Below, piece after piece: positions 23,585 to 34,257 of a stretch of 55,000 bases of DNA. The notes beneath the pieces are model-generated. The model worked only from the letters and a program-made list of their open reading frames with translations. It ran no database searches and was not told the DNA's origin. Origin of the DNA: Trachelipus rathkii (taxonomy: Eukaryota; Arthropoda; Malacostraca; Isopoda; Trachelipodidae); the NCBI GenBank assembly GCA_015478945.1, contig JABUQX010057118.1, positions 1 through 55,000 on the forward strand, given 5' to 3'. The stretch's first letter is position 1, and the number at the start of each line of letters is the position of its first letter. A program made the translations under genes and the position numbers.

Positions 23585-24665
23585 CTAGACTGTCCCAGTC
23601 CACCAACAATAATTAATAATTAAGAATAATATTAAAAAGCCGCATTGGCCCTCTAGAATGTCCAGTCAATCCATTATAAAATAAAATATAGAATAATATA
23701 AATTAGAAAGCCGCATGGGCCTATCTAGAATGTCGCCAGTCAACCCATAAATAATTAATAAATTAAAATATTAATAATAAGAACTGCATGACCCTCTAGA
23801 ATGTTGCCAGTTTATCCATAAATATATAAGAACATACTTAAAAGCCGGCATGGTAATATTTAGACCTGTTCCAGTCAAACCAATAAAAATTAAATAATTA
23901 CACAAGCCGCATTGACCACTCAAGAATGTCCCCCAGTCAACCCATCATAAATAATAAATAAGAATAATACTTAAGAAGACATATGGGCCTATCTAGAACT
24001 ATCCCGTCAACCAATAATAATTTAATATTAAAAATAATAATGTAATATAAACATTGGCCCCTAAGAATGTCCCAGTCAACTCATATAAATAAGAATAATA
24101 CTTAAGAAGCAGCAATGGTCCTTTTTTTAGACTTCCCAGTAAAACCAAAAAAAAATAATAATTAAAGAAGCCGCATTGGCCCCTCTAGATGTCCCAGTCA
24201 ACCCATAATAAATAATTAAAATAAAATAATACTTAAAGAAGCAGCATGGGCCTATCTAGACTGGTCCAATCAACCAATAATAATTAATAATTAAAAATAA
24301 TAATTAAGAAGCACATTGATATCTAATACCTCTAAAATGTCCAGTCAACTGAAATAAAATAACAATAATACTATAATGAAGCCGATGGTCCATTTTAGAC
24401 TTTTCCAGTACCAAAGAATTAATATTGAGAATGCCTTCTAGAATGTCCCAGTCAACTTCATAAAATTTAGAATTCAAGAATATTTGTAATAATGAATTAA
24501 TGTTATTTAAATGATAGCTTTTATAATCTAAGAAGCGCACATGGCCTACGCTAGACTGTCCCAGTCCAACAACAAAATTAATAAATATATAGAATAATAT
24601 TCAGAAAGCCGCATGGCCCTACTAGATGTTCCCCCAGTCAACGCCATAATTAATATTAGGAATAA
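23585..24665 (+). repeat. Satellite block 1, forward orientation
   Basis: About 15 monomers of 60-75 bases. A-type monomers read GCCGCATTGGCCCCTCTAGA then ATGTCCCAGTCAACCCAT. B-type monomers read GCCGCATGGGCCTATCTAGA then CTGTCCCAGTCAACCAAT. B'-type monomers have CCTTTTTAGACTGTCCC instead. Each is followed by an AATAATTAA spacer. The order is A, B, A, B' repeated, so the higher-order unit is four monomers, about 260-280 bases. Small indels are frequent. Confidence 0.85.
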
Positions 24666-24689
24666 ATTATTCTTAAATTATTAATTATT

Positions 24690-25370
24690 ATGGGTTGACT
24701 GGACAGTCAAGATAGGACCATGCGCTTTCTGAATTATTATTCTTTTATTAATTATTATGGATTAACTGGGACATTCTAGAGGGCCGATGCGACTTTTTAA
24801 TTATTAATTCTTAAATTATTAATTAATTGTTATTTTGACTGGAACAGTGTAGGTAGGCCCATTGGCCTCTTAAATGTGCTATTGATATCTTAACTTAAAA
24901 TTAATTAATTAATTAAAATTATTCCTAATTCTTAATTTTTTATGGGTTTTACCTGGGACATTCTAGAGGGGCCCAATGCGGCTTCTCAATTATTAATTTT
25001 TATTAGTCGACTAGGACAGTCTAAAAAAGGAACATGCGGCTTCTTAAGTATTATTCTTATTTATAATGAGTTGACTGGGACATTCTAGAGGGGTCGTTAT
25101 ACCTTAAATTATTATTTTTAAAAATTATTAATTATTATTGGTTGACTGGGACCAGTCTTGATAGGCGCCATACGGGCTTCCTAAGTAGTTATTCTTATTT
25201 ATTTATGTGTTTAACTTTATTCTCAAACGCCAATGCGGCTTCTTAATTATTAATTTTTATTGGTTGACTGGGACATTCTAAAAAGGACCATGCGGCTTCT
25301 TGTATTATTCTTATTTATTATGGGTTGACTGGGACATTATAGAGAGGTCAATGCAGCTTACTAATTATTA
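24690..25370 (-). repeat. Satellite block 2, inverted orientation
   Basis: About ten of the same A, B and B' monomers on the minus strand, seen as GGGTTGACTGGGACATTCTA then GAGGGGCCAATGCGGCTTCT. The left junction lies in a palindromic AT spacer near 24650-24690. Confidence 0.85.
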
Positions 25371-25384
25371 TTCTGAATAATAAT

Positions 25385-26150
25385 TAAGAAGCTGCATTAA
25401 CCTCTCCAGAATGTCCTAGCTGAAACAAATAAATAAGAATAATAACAAGAAGCCGTATGTCGTGCCATCCCTGGTCCCAGTCAACCAATAAAAATTAATA
25501 AATTAAAAGCCACATTGGCCCCTCTAAAATGTCCTAACCCAATCCATATATAAATATAAATAAGAATAATACTTAACGATCCGAATAGTCCTTTTTAGAC
25601 TGTCCCAAGTCAACAAATAATAATATATATATATAAATATAATTAACAATTAAAAATAATAATTAAAAAACCGCATTGACGCCTCTAGAATGTCCCAGTC
25701 AACTCATATTAAATAAGAATATTTAAGAAGCGGCATGGGCCTTTTTAGACTGTCAGAGTCAACCAACTTAAAAATTTAAAATTAAGAAGCCGCATTGGCC
25801 CTCTAGAATGTCCCAGTCAACTCATAAAAATATCAAATAATAAATGAGAATAATACTTAAGAAACTGCATGGGCCCTATTCTAAGATCTGTCCCAGGTCA
25901 AGCAAATAATATTAATAATTAAAATAATTTTAAGAGAAGGCCGCATTGAGCCCTCTAGAATGTCCCAGTCAACCTAATAATAATAAGAAATAATACTTGA
26001 GAATCCGCATGGTTCTTTTTAGACTGTCCCAGTCAACCAATAAAAATTAATAATTAATAAGCTGCATTGGCTCCTCCTCTAGAAATGTCCCAGTCACCCA
26101 TAATAAATAATAAGATAATAATATTATTTAAGAAAAAGCCGCATGGGCCT
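25385..26150 (+). repeat. Satellite block 3, forward orientation
   Basis: About twelve monomers return to the orientation of block 1 after an AATTATTATTCTGAATAATAA-like palindrome at about 25358-25390. A monomer near 25457 contains GTCGTGCCATCCCTGG, resembling the element's own right terminus (CGTGCCATCCTTGG). The last B monomer is truncated near 26150. Confidence 0.85.
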
Positions 26151-26600
26151 AAATTAGCAACTCACGCCTATTCTTATTCAACTCAAAGCCAAAATCTCCT
26201 CTCAGTATGTTTATTTATCGTTTGCCGCCCTCTTCAAGCATATCTTGTCTTTTTTAAATAAGGGTGCTAAAATTGTAGACAATATCAACTACTGCCTAAC
26301 ATATCTATATTACGACATTATACAAAAAACAATATTATACATTAAGTATTATTTTTCAATTAATTTTCAATTTTTAACCCTAGGCCCCTAGCTCTGGGTT
26401 CAAAATCTTACAATGGAAACAATGAAACAGCAGCACTAAAGAATGTTACAGACTTACGGGTTACAATGCTAATAGTTTGTTGAAAATTGAAAAAAAATAT
26501 ATTAAAAACTTCATAATATATATAGTTTTATTTTGATTTTTTATTTCTATTGAAGTTAAATTACTTAAATATACAAAAAAATTAAAAATGATAAAAAAAA
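26151..26600. other. Right interior of the hAT-like element, non-satellite
   Basis: Unique sequence between the satellite and the right subterminal repeats. The segment at 26420-26455 (ACAGCAGCACTAAAGAATGT) matches the fragment near 548. A short frame reading ETAALKNVTDLRV may be a coding remnant of the ancestral element. Confidence 0.45.
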
Positions 26601-26723
26601 ATATAAAAAAATAAAAAAAATCAAAAAAATCAATAAAATCAAACAAATCATGATTTATTTATAAAAAATCAAGTAAAAAAATCAATTGATTTTTTTAATT
26701 TGATTTTTTTCGTGCCATCCTTG

Positions 26724-26731
26724 GTATAAAG
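26724..26731. repeat. 8-bp target-site duplication, right copy
   Basis: GTATAAAG, identical to 23237-23244. Confidence 0.75.
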
Positions 26732-27003
26732 TACGAGTCTTAAAATTCGTGAGCGCAGATTTTGCTTTTCCGCTGACTCACTTGAATTTAATAACATTCT
26801 TTGTGTCTGACAGATGAACAAGCCTCACAAATCAAATGGACAAGCTTTTATGGCAATACAGCGTAATAAATTAACTTAAGGAAAAAGGAAGAGAGTCATA
26901 AACGTTGGCAAATTTTAATAAACAAATTGGATGTGAATTACCCAAACATGAACGCTTACTTTCAACATCTGAGGTAATAAATATGCAAAAGCAGTGCAAT
27001 TTG

Positions 27004-27162
<159 letters not shown>

Positions 27163-27307
27163 TTTATTTTTTTTATTATTAAAAATTTATTAATTTATAA
27201 TTCATTTTCTTCCTACAGATAAATTATATGTACATATTAAAATGAATATATATATGAACAGCCCGTATATATATATAATATATATATATTATTTATATAT
27301 ATATATA

Positions 27308-27341
<34 letters not shown>

Positions 27342-27366
27342 TATATATTATAATATACTATAATAT

Positions 27367-28107
<741 letters not shown>

Positions 28108-28179
28108 AGAGAAGCGGAACAAGCAGAAGACAACTACAAGACCTGTTAGTTGAGGAAGAGGAAGAACTTTCAGCATCTT

Positions 28180-28440
28180 CTACCTACAAAGGGGCCGACC
28201 CCTCTGTCTGGTCTAAAAAGAGGCGCACTCCCGATCCGGCCTACAAAGAGGCTGTACTCTCCTACCAAAGAGACCGAGCCCTCTTCCGCCTAACGTACTA
28301 CAAAGAGACCGAGCTCTTCCGCCTGCAAAGAGGCTGAACCTTCCTCCTGCCTACAAAGAGCCAGAACACCTTCCACCACCAGGCCACTACGGAATTGGCT
28401 TCTTCCCCGGGACTACAGAATTGGTGATAACTTGTGAAGT
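28180..28440 (+). repeat. Minisatellite of CTACAAAGAGGC type
   Basis: About eight to nine units of 21-36 bases start with CTACAAAGAGGC or a close variant (CTAAAAAGAGGC, CTGCAAAGAGGC, CTACAAAGAGCC) and end in CTTCCGCC/CTCCTGCC. The block is GC-richer than its flanks and follows the (GA)n tract directly. Confidence 0.8.
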
Positions 28441-28483
28441 GGAGGAATAAGAAAAAGAAATCTCTCCCAGCACTCCTGCCACA

Positions 28484-28486
<3 letters not shown>

Positions 28487-28561
<75 letters not shown>
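28487..28561. repeat. (TA)n microsatellite
   Basis: About 75 bases of TA repeat. Confidence 0.95.
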
Positions 28562-28563
<2 letters not shown>

Positions 28564-28959
28564 GTTCCTTGATTATTAAATAAATCCAGGAAAACAACGT
28601 TATAAACTATAAAGTTCAAGATATCTGGTAGAACTAAAAATGACATCTTAAGTTGAAGTTTTATTAATAGACATGAATGATTTGAAGGGAAATGCAAAGG
28701 AGGAGTAACAATGTCTTCTTCTCTAAAAGATTTTGAGGCGAAGGTTTGAGTAAAGAATTCAGCTTCAGCAGAAAGAAGGTAAATAGATGTTAAACAGACC
28801 GAAGAAACTAAACTACTTTATTAAATTTTCTATTTATTAAATTTTCTAGAAAGAAAAAATTGTTTTTTATGTAGAATTTGTACAATCCGTAGATGAAATA
28901 TAAGCAGTAATAGTTTCGAGAGTTTGAAAGTGATTATAATTCAAGAAGTTAGCTTCCTT
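28562..28959. other. Unassigned spacer
   Basis: A-rich mixed sequence. No gene seen. Confidence 0.5.
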
Positions 28960-29190
28960 CCTACATAGAAACACGGAAACAAACGAGTTAAACTAATAAA
29001 CCAAGGTATATTTATGACAAAGTTGAAGGGGAAAATTTATGATGCAAGTCTCTATGCCAGCGAGAGTCACCTCGGTTTTGTGCTGTACGCTCTGAGGGAA
29101 CCCTCCCTCCGAAGTAGTAATCATTTAAACAAAATGTAAAGAACAACGGCCATTCCAACCAACTTGCAACGCCAAAATGGCAAAAAACGT
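28960..29190 (-). pseudogene. LINE fragment, endonuclease-RT linker region, minus strand
   Basis: On the minus strand, frames near 29060-29165 read LNDYYFGGRVPSE and EVTLAGIETCIIN. These correspond to the FPW.....F...EVI.SGME..IP segment that links endonuclease and reverse transcriptase in arthropod jockey-like LINEs. At DNA level GGTGACTCTCGCTGGCATAG (about 29053-29072, minus) aligns with GGTGATTCTCTCTGGCATGG at 29981 on the plus strand. It is therefore the same family as 29840-30790 in inverse orientation. Frameshifts are present. Confidence 0.5.
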
Positions 29191-29839
29191 TAATTCGGGT
29201 AGGATGAACATTGTACTTGCCCAGAATGATGATTTCATAGCAATGAAAAGAAAAAATGGTCTCTCTTTACGAGTCTAAATAGGAGAAGAATTTCTATTGT
29301 CATTAGCATTAATAGGTAATATATACAACACATAAATTTAGTCGGGGATTGGAAAGACTTCCGAATTTATCACATTGGAAGGCTTCAAATCAGCATCCAG
29401 AACAGACAATGACGTTTCTTACATACGCACATCAAAAGTTTTAAATAACAGAATAGAGAGAGAAAGGAGAAACAAAGTAGGTGCTTTTACTGGAACTGCC
29501 GTCAAATACAGACGCTCGATCTTCAATTAAGTGTATGATGTGAGGAGGAGCAGTGGTGTTCAAAAGAGTTAAAATCAGAAAACCCCAGAATGCTACAGAA
29601 AGACAATCAGAGCAGGTTCCTAACTCGCTGTCTGTCTTGACCTTTTGACCAAAGGACGTAAGAGATTGGTATTGGAGAGAATGGAGGTGCTATTTACAGA
29701 TCCATTACCAGGGATCTACATAGTTAGTTTAACTAATTTTCTAACTTTTCATTCCTGTTATATTTTTTATAATAAATACAAATTTATAAATATAATTAAT
29801 GTAGAGGAATGCCGATTGAATTTGAGATGAACCCAGGAA
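29191..29839. other. Unassigned spacer between the two LINE pieces
   Basis: No recognisable coding motif. A 61-codon ORF at 29645-29830 is not assigned. Confidence 0.45.
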
Positions 29840-30790
29840 TCCAGCATTCTTGATCATTTCTTTCGGCACTTACAAAAATCCGGTCGACTTGAAATTGTAC
29901 TTCTTTGACTTCCCTTGGAATGTTCATTTCTTTGTGGGAGGAGTCCACCTGTCCCCTGAGTGCGCAGAAAACACTCATAAGGTGATTCTCTCTGGCATGG
30001 AGGAGGCATTCATTCCATTTTCTTTTCCTTTAACTAAAATTTATAAACCATGTTTAAACTCTGCTAGTTTTGGTGCTTTTAACAGCAGGGACACTCCCTT
30101 AAGGAATTACTGTTATCTAAACTCTTTCCATCCCGAAATAATGATAAATGTCTCCTCCGAAAAACTAAGAACTCTTTTTCTCTGTATTAAATACAAAAAA
30201 AATTATGATTTCTCTTTTACTCGGTCTTTCTGGTATATTGCAAAAACTGTCAAACTATAATTTTGCTTCTTTCCACATAACAGCTGTCTTATTTTCTGTT
30301 AAAGTTGAACACTTCGCAGATGCCGTTGGCTTTAATTAAATTTTTGGCAACTCTAGATGCGATTCCTCTTCCAAATACCTTCAAAACATTTATGCCTAAT
30401 ACTGCAACTTTTTCAAAAGATGCAATTTGCCCTCTCTATGAGCTTAACATTAAAAGAAGTACAGTCCTGATGGTTTCCCACCTGTGGTTTATAAAACCTT
30501 TGCTTTTGAGGCAAAGTTAAACTATTGGGCCTTGGTAAACTATTTCGTCTATGCTTATTAACTTAAACTCACCATCTTGTTAAAAGCATGCGTTCATCTC
30601 ATTCAGCTTGTGTCGAAAACGGAGGGTTCCTCTCAACCATCTAAATATCACCTTTTTTGTTTTAACCTCAGTACTTCCAAAGTTGTCGGATCTATCCTTA
30701 ATTAATTGGAAGATTTGGAAGCATCTTAAATCTTCTAAACATCTCTTCAGTAAGGAGCGATCTACTTGTAATCTCTCTCTCTCTCTCTCA
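29840..30790 (+). pseudogene. LINE (jockey-like superfamily) linker and reverse transcriptase N-terminal region
   Basis: The ORF at 29850-30260 contains FFDFPWNVHFF, then VILSGMEEAFIPFSFPL and YKPCLNSASFGAF, which is the linker between endonuclease and RT in this LINE group. The ORF at 30305-30520 and overlapping frames continue with SPDGFPPVVYKTF (about 30463-30503), matching the GPDGVPP..LK RT motif. Near 30690-30765 comes a SILN..IWKHL....LFSKERST segment, matching the RT block ending in QYGFRKGRSTGDLL. The frame shifts several times and ends where a (CT)n tract begins. The catalytic YADD region is absent, so it is a dead 5' piece of the RT domain. Confidence 0.75.
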
Positions 30791-30915
30791 TCTCTTCGTC
30801 TCTATCTCTCTCTTCTCCTCTCCTTCCCATAATCCCTCCTCTCTCCTCCTTCTCTCTCGCTCCTCTCTTCGTTCTTTTTGTTGTCGAGATTTTTCTCGTT
30901 CTCTTTGTCGAGAGG

Positions 30916-30950
<35 letters not shown>
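30771..30950. repeat. (CT)n tract followed by (GA)n tract, foldback arrangement
   Basis: A CT-rich polypyrimidine stretch (30771-30890) is followed after about 20 bases by a GA tract (30910-30949), so the strand can fold on itself. It starts inside the LINE reading frame. Confidence 0.85.
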
Positions 30951-30953
<3 letters not shown>

Positions 30954-31249
30954 AAATTAAATATGAATTTGAATTGTCTTTTTAGTTATATTGTTTAAGA
31001 ATGAATTTCAGTTTCCTCTCACTCTTTTTCTGTCTAAGATCTTTTGAAACTTTTGTGCTTCATTAATCATATCAAGATACCAAACGATTAAGTTCAATCT
31101 GTTTTTTCCACACTTTTGTTGTTGTTTTGTGGTTGGATCGTTAGTTGTGGCTCTTGTTAATTTTTAGTTATATTGCCTAAGCTAACAACGCCTCTCATCC
31201 GATAGTGTTAATCATATTGTTTTTTTAGTATATGTAATTTATTGTATAT
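30951..31249. other. Unassigned spacer
   Basis: T-rich mixed sequence. Nothing recognised. Confidence 0.5.
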
Positions 31250-31533
31250 TTAGTATATATATATTATAGTATATATATATATTATTATATATTTATTTAT
31301 TATATATTAATAATATATATTGATATTATATAACTTTATATATATATATAGTAGTATATATATATATTGTAATGCAAATCTCAATATTTATATATATATA
31401 TTTTTGTGTGTTGTTTTTTGTTTTTGAATGTATTTTTATTTATACAAAACGTTGTCTCTTTTTTTTTCCTCCTATAGATATTGTGATATTTATTATTAAA
31501 TTATTATTATATATTATTTTATTATATTAATTA

Positions 31534-31568
<35 letters not shown>

Positions 31569-31574
31569 GGGATA
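31250..31574. repeat. (TA)n and (ATT)n microsatellites
   Basis: Degenerate TA repeats at about 31250-31370 and an ATT tract at about 31500-31568. Confidence 0.9.
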
Positions 31575-32548
31575 GGTCCCTTTGGTCATGGTAATTCGTG
31601 CATTCTGGGTGATAATTCGTGCCTTTGGTTGTGATTCGTGGTTTTGGCTAGGTTAATGTGCCAAATGTAGTGTTCCTTGAGTTGTGTTTGTTCATTGTTT
31701 TGGTAATTTTTAATATTTAGTGCCAAATGTCTTACGTCACAAAACTGACAGTTTTTATATTTAAAGTGTTTTAGGCGCCAAATTATTTTTCAGAGTAAAG
31801 ATAAATAATTGTTTTAATTTATTAAATGGTGACCCTATATTTATATATATAAAGTGATTGTTCAAGAACATTAGAGAATAAAAGTATATAGAGTTCCCAT
31901 GGCCCTATCAAAGGCAAAATTATTGTAATTTTAATGACACCCATGTTGGGCCTAGGAATACTTTAGAAACCTGTAATAAATTTGTATGAGTTGCGAAATT
32001 TTATATATGACAAGTTATCAGCAAATTTAAAAATGAAATATGCAATGCCAACCATGGGCTACCCCATCCTTAGGCCTGGCCTACTTTAGTTTGACCGGGA
32101 TAGTTTTGCTAGGTCCTTGTGCCTTCTTAGACCTATATATCTTATTATGTTCCTAGGTCCATCAGTTTTTGTTCGTTTCAAGTTGTAGCAAGAGTTGAGC
32201 ATAGGCCTGTTTTATCACAAAATTTGTTGAATAACACTAGTGTAGTGCCGATGAAGGATTTTTTTGGAGGAGGGAATTATAGATTTCTGTTCAGTCACCC
32301 ATTATTACTATATTAAAACTATATATAAAATGTAGGAAAATTATTAAAAAAAAAAATACTTCTAATAATTGTGGAGTTAAGCGGGTAACAGTTGAGTTCA
32401 ACAGATTCGGACAAAATATCGATATTTTTTCCAATGTTTTTTTTTATGGTAATAGTCCGTTTTAGGGTAATCCTATCAGATATCGATATTTTAGAAAAGA
32501 TAATTGATTTTATAATATTGCCATCTAAGAGAGTTGCCTTGTCGTTTT
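31575..32548. other. Unassigned stretch
   Basis: At 31590-31655 three short units with ATTCGTG...TTTGG/TCTGG recur. At 32415-32490 two copies of GATATCGATATTTT lie about 70 bases apart. The 97-codon minus-strand ORF at 32319-32612 has no recognisable domain and overlaps the arm of the palindrome that follows. Confidence 0.45.
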
Positions 32549-32775
32549 GGTAATATGGGCGCAGAGGGGCTTCACCCCCGATTTTTATAAAAATCACAGG
32601 ATATATATACACTCCAAAAGAAAATAATAAAAACTTGAAAAAAATAATAAAAAAAAAAAAAAAAAAAAAACAAACGTGGCGGTCCCTTTAGGGAAAAATG
32701 TTACAGCGTCTCAAAGTTGTTAAAACTCCCATAGGATTTTCTTACAAACAATATTTATATAAAAAACAGATTATA

Positions 32776-32854
<79 letters not shown>

Positions 32855-33451
32855 AGGATATAATCTTAAATCATTTTGGCTTTTTTCAAGCTTAATTATT
32901 ATTTTTTTTAGAGTATATCCTGTGATTTAAAAAAAAAAAAAAACATTTTTTTGTTAAGAAAAATCCTATGGGAGTTTTAATATACTTTAAAAAATAATAA
33001 TAAAGAATAGTGAAAACGAAAATGATTTAAGTCTTTTGCAAAGAAAGCTACAGCCTCTCAAAGTTTAAAATTTTCCCATATAGTCTTTCTTATAAAAAAA
33101 TTAGTGGGCCTCGTGCTCGTTTTAGGGACATCCTAGTTTAGGTTATGATAAGATTTGTTAAGTATACATAGATTTTCTCTTTTTAACATCAAGAAAGCTA
33201 ACATAATCATAACCTGAACTAGAGGGGTCTGAAATGAGACCTAATCTGCATTTTAAGGATCTTAAAAATGAAAAGTTCTATGGGACTTTTAACAACTTTG
33301 AGTAGGCTGTAAACTTTTTTTATCCAAAAGAAAGACGAACCCCACGAATCTTTAATCCATTTTCTACACCACTCCCATTTTTTTTTTTTTAGAGAATATC
33401 CTGTAATTTTTATAAAAATAGGAGGTGAACCCCCTCTGCGCTACTATTACC
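32549..33451. mobile_element. Nested palindromic (foldback) repeat of about 900 bp
   Basis: The outer arms are GGTAATATGGGCGCAGAGGG at 32549 and CCCTCTGCGCTACTATTACC at 33432. They extend inward through TTCACC and ATTTTTATAAAAAT to ACAGGATAT (left, about 32596) and ATATCCTGT (right, 33396). Inside are further inverted pieces: TCAAAGTTGTTAAAACTCCC at 32711 against GGGAGTTTTAA at 32969; AGCCTCTCAAAGTTTAAAAT at 33051 against TTTTAACAACTTTGAGTAGG at 33288; and a second CACAGGATATA/TATATCCTGTG pair at 32853 and 32913. A (TA)n tract (32772-32851) sits in the left half and a small palindromic element (33116-33238) in the right half. No coding capacity. Confidence 0.75.
33116..33238. mobile_element. 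Small palindromic MITE-like repeat, copy 1
   Basis: Ends CTCGTTTTAGGGACATCCTA and, inverted, CTCATTTCAGACCCCTCTAG. Both arms continue with GTT.AGGTTATGAT for a total arm of about 35 bases. A second copy is at 35974-36094. Confidence 0.65.
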
Positions 33452-33585
33452 ATCATTTGAATTACAGAATGTGTTGGAAATTGCATGCAATCAATATTAA
33501 AAAAAAAAAAAAAAGCCGTTGTAAAATCATGCAAATATTTAGACAAATTATAAAAAAAATTCTTGTTAATAAACTTTTTTGTTTA

Positions 33586-33690
33586 ATTATATATTATATA
33601 TATATATATTTATATGATATAATATATATATATATATATATAAAATTATATAATATATATATATAATACTTATATTATATATATATTATA
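33586..33690. repeat. (TA)n microsatellite, interrupted
   Basis: About 100 bases of TA repeats. Confidence 0.95.
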
Positions 33691-33785
33691 TCGTTCCTGC
33701 TTCTGTTTTTCTGGGAAATCTTAATTTTATTATAAATTAAGAGCAATTAAAGCTCTGAACATTTTTTATTTCCTTTAATTAGAAT

Positions 33786-33822
33786 CGACGTTTCGAGAAA
33801 ATAACGTTTCTCATCATCAGGA
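33786..33822 (-). ncRNA. Hammerhead-ribozyme-like motif of a Penelope-like element
   Basis: The minus strand reads CTGATGA, one extra T, then GAGAAA, a CGTTAT loop and TTTCTC (a 6-bp stem II), then GAAAC directly followed by GTC. This has the core order of a minimal type I hammerhead (CUGAUGA, stem II, GAAAC, GUC). Penelope-like elements are known to carry minimal hammerheads with a very short stem III in their terminal regions, and a Penelope-like reverse transcriptase lies 440 bases away on the plus strand. The extra base after CUGAUGA and the opposite orientation to the ORF leave activity uncertain. Confidence 0.5.
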
Positions 33823-34105
33823 TAATAGCATAATAAATATATAAATAAAAACACAAGTAAAGGTTCAAATTCCTAAAAACATTCCACTTAATCTCTAATG
33901 TGAGGTGACAAACATATGAAAGTCAAAATCGGAGGCTAAAAGTAATGGCTATTGGTAGTTTAACAAATATTTATTGGTTGGTGTTCAATAATTATCTGTT
34001 TAGTAATTGAAAAATGTCATGATAAGAATATATAAAAGCGGTGTTAAAATAATAATTATTAATAATTAAAACAAATAATATAATATAATAATTATTAATA
34101 ATTAA
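33823..34105. other. Spacer between hammerhead-like motif and (AAT)n tract
   Basis: Probably the 5' non-coding part of the Penelope-like element. No other signal seen. Confidence 0.4.
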
Positions 34106-34126
34106 AAAAATAATAATAATAATAAT

Positions 34127-34204
<78 letters not shown>
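34106..34204. repeat. (AAT)n microsatellite
   Basis: Nearly pure AAT repeat; the poly-Leu/Ile minus-strand ORF over it is an artefact. Confidence 0.97.
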
Positions 34205-34206
<2 letters not shown>

Positions 34207-34257
34207 TACAAAAACATTGAAATTGGTACGAAAAAGATTTTATAAAATCAATAATCT

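Larger units (their letters stand above)
23245..26723. mobile_element. Non-autonomous hAT-like element carrying a satellite array
   Basis: The left terminus begins CAGGGTTGGGGA and the right terminus, read inward on the minus strand, begins CAAGGATGGCAC. The first nine bases match at seven positions. Both ends continue into GATTTTTTT repeats. The element is bounded by a perfect 8-bp duplication, GTATAAAG, as hAT insertions are. Inside, left to right: subterminal GATTTTTTT repeats (to about 23325), GTGACGTCACGCG, a (TA)n tract (23348-23442), the satellite array (23585-26150), a short AT-rich segment, and right-end GATTTTTT repeats (26600-26710). No transposase frame is present, so movement would need a partner. 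A related fragment is at 235-720. Confidence 0.75.

Noticed and set aside
23585..26150. CRISPR-like appearance: regularly spaced conserved words with variable spacers
   Set aside because: The spacers are AT-rich decayed versions of one sequence, monomers alternate in a higher-order pattern, and the setting is a eukaryotic transposon. It is a satellite.
26780..27000. Possible host exon after a splice-acceptor-like TGTGTCTGACAG at about 26800
   Set aside because: Only short open stretches follow and no conserved protein is recognised. A single acceptor-like word is weak evidence.
32319..32612. 97-codon minus-strand ORF
   Set aside because: It overlaps the palindrome arm and has no domain. Chance ORF.
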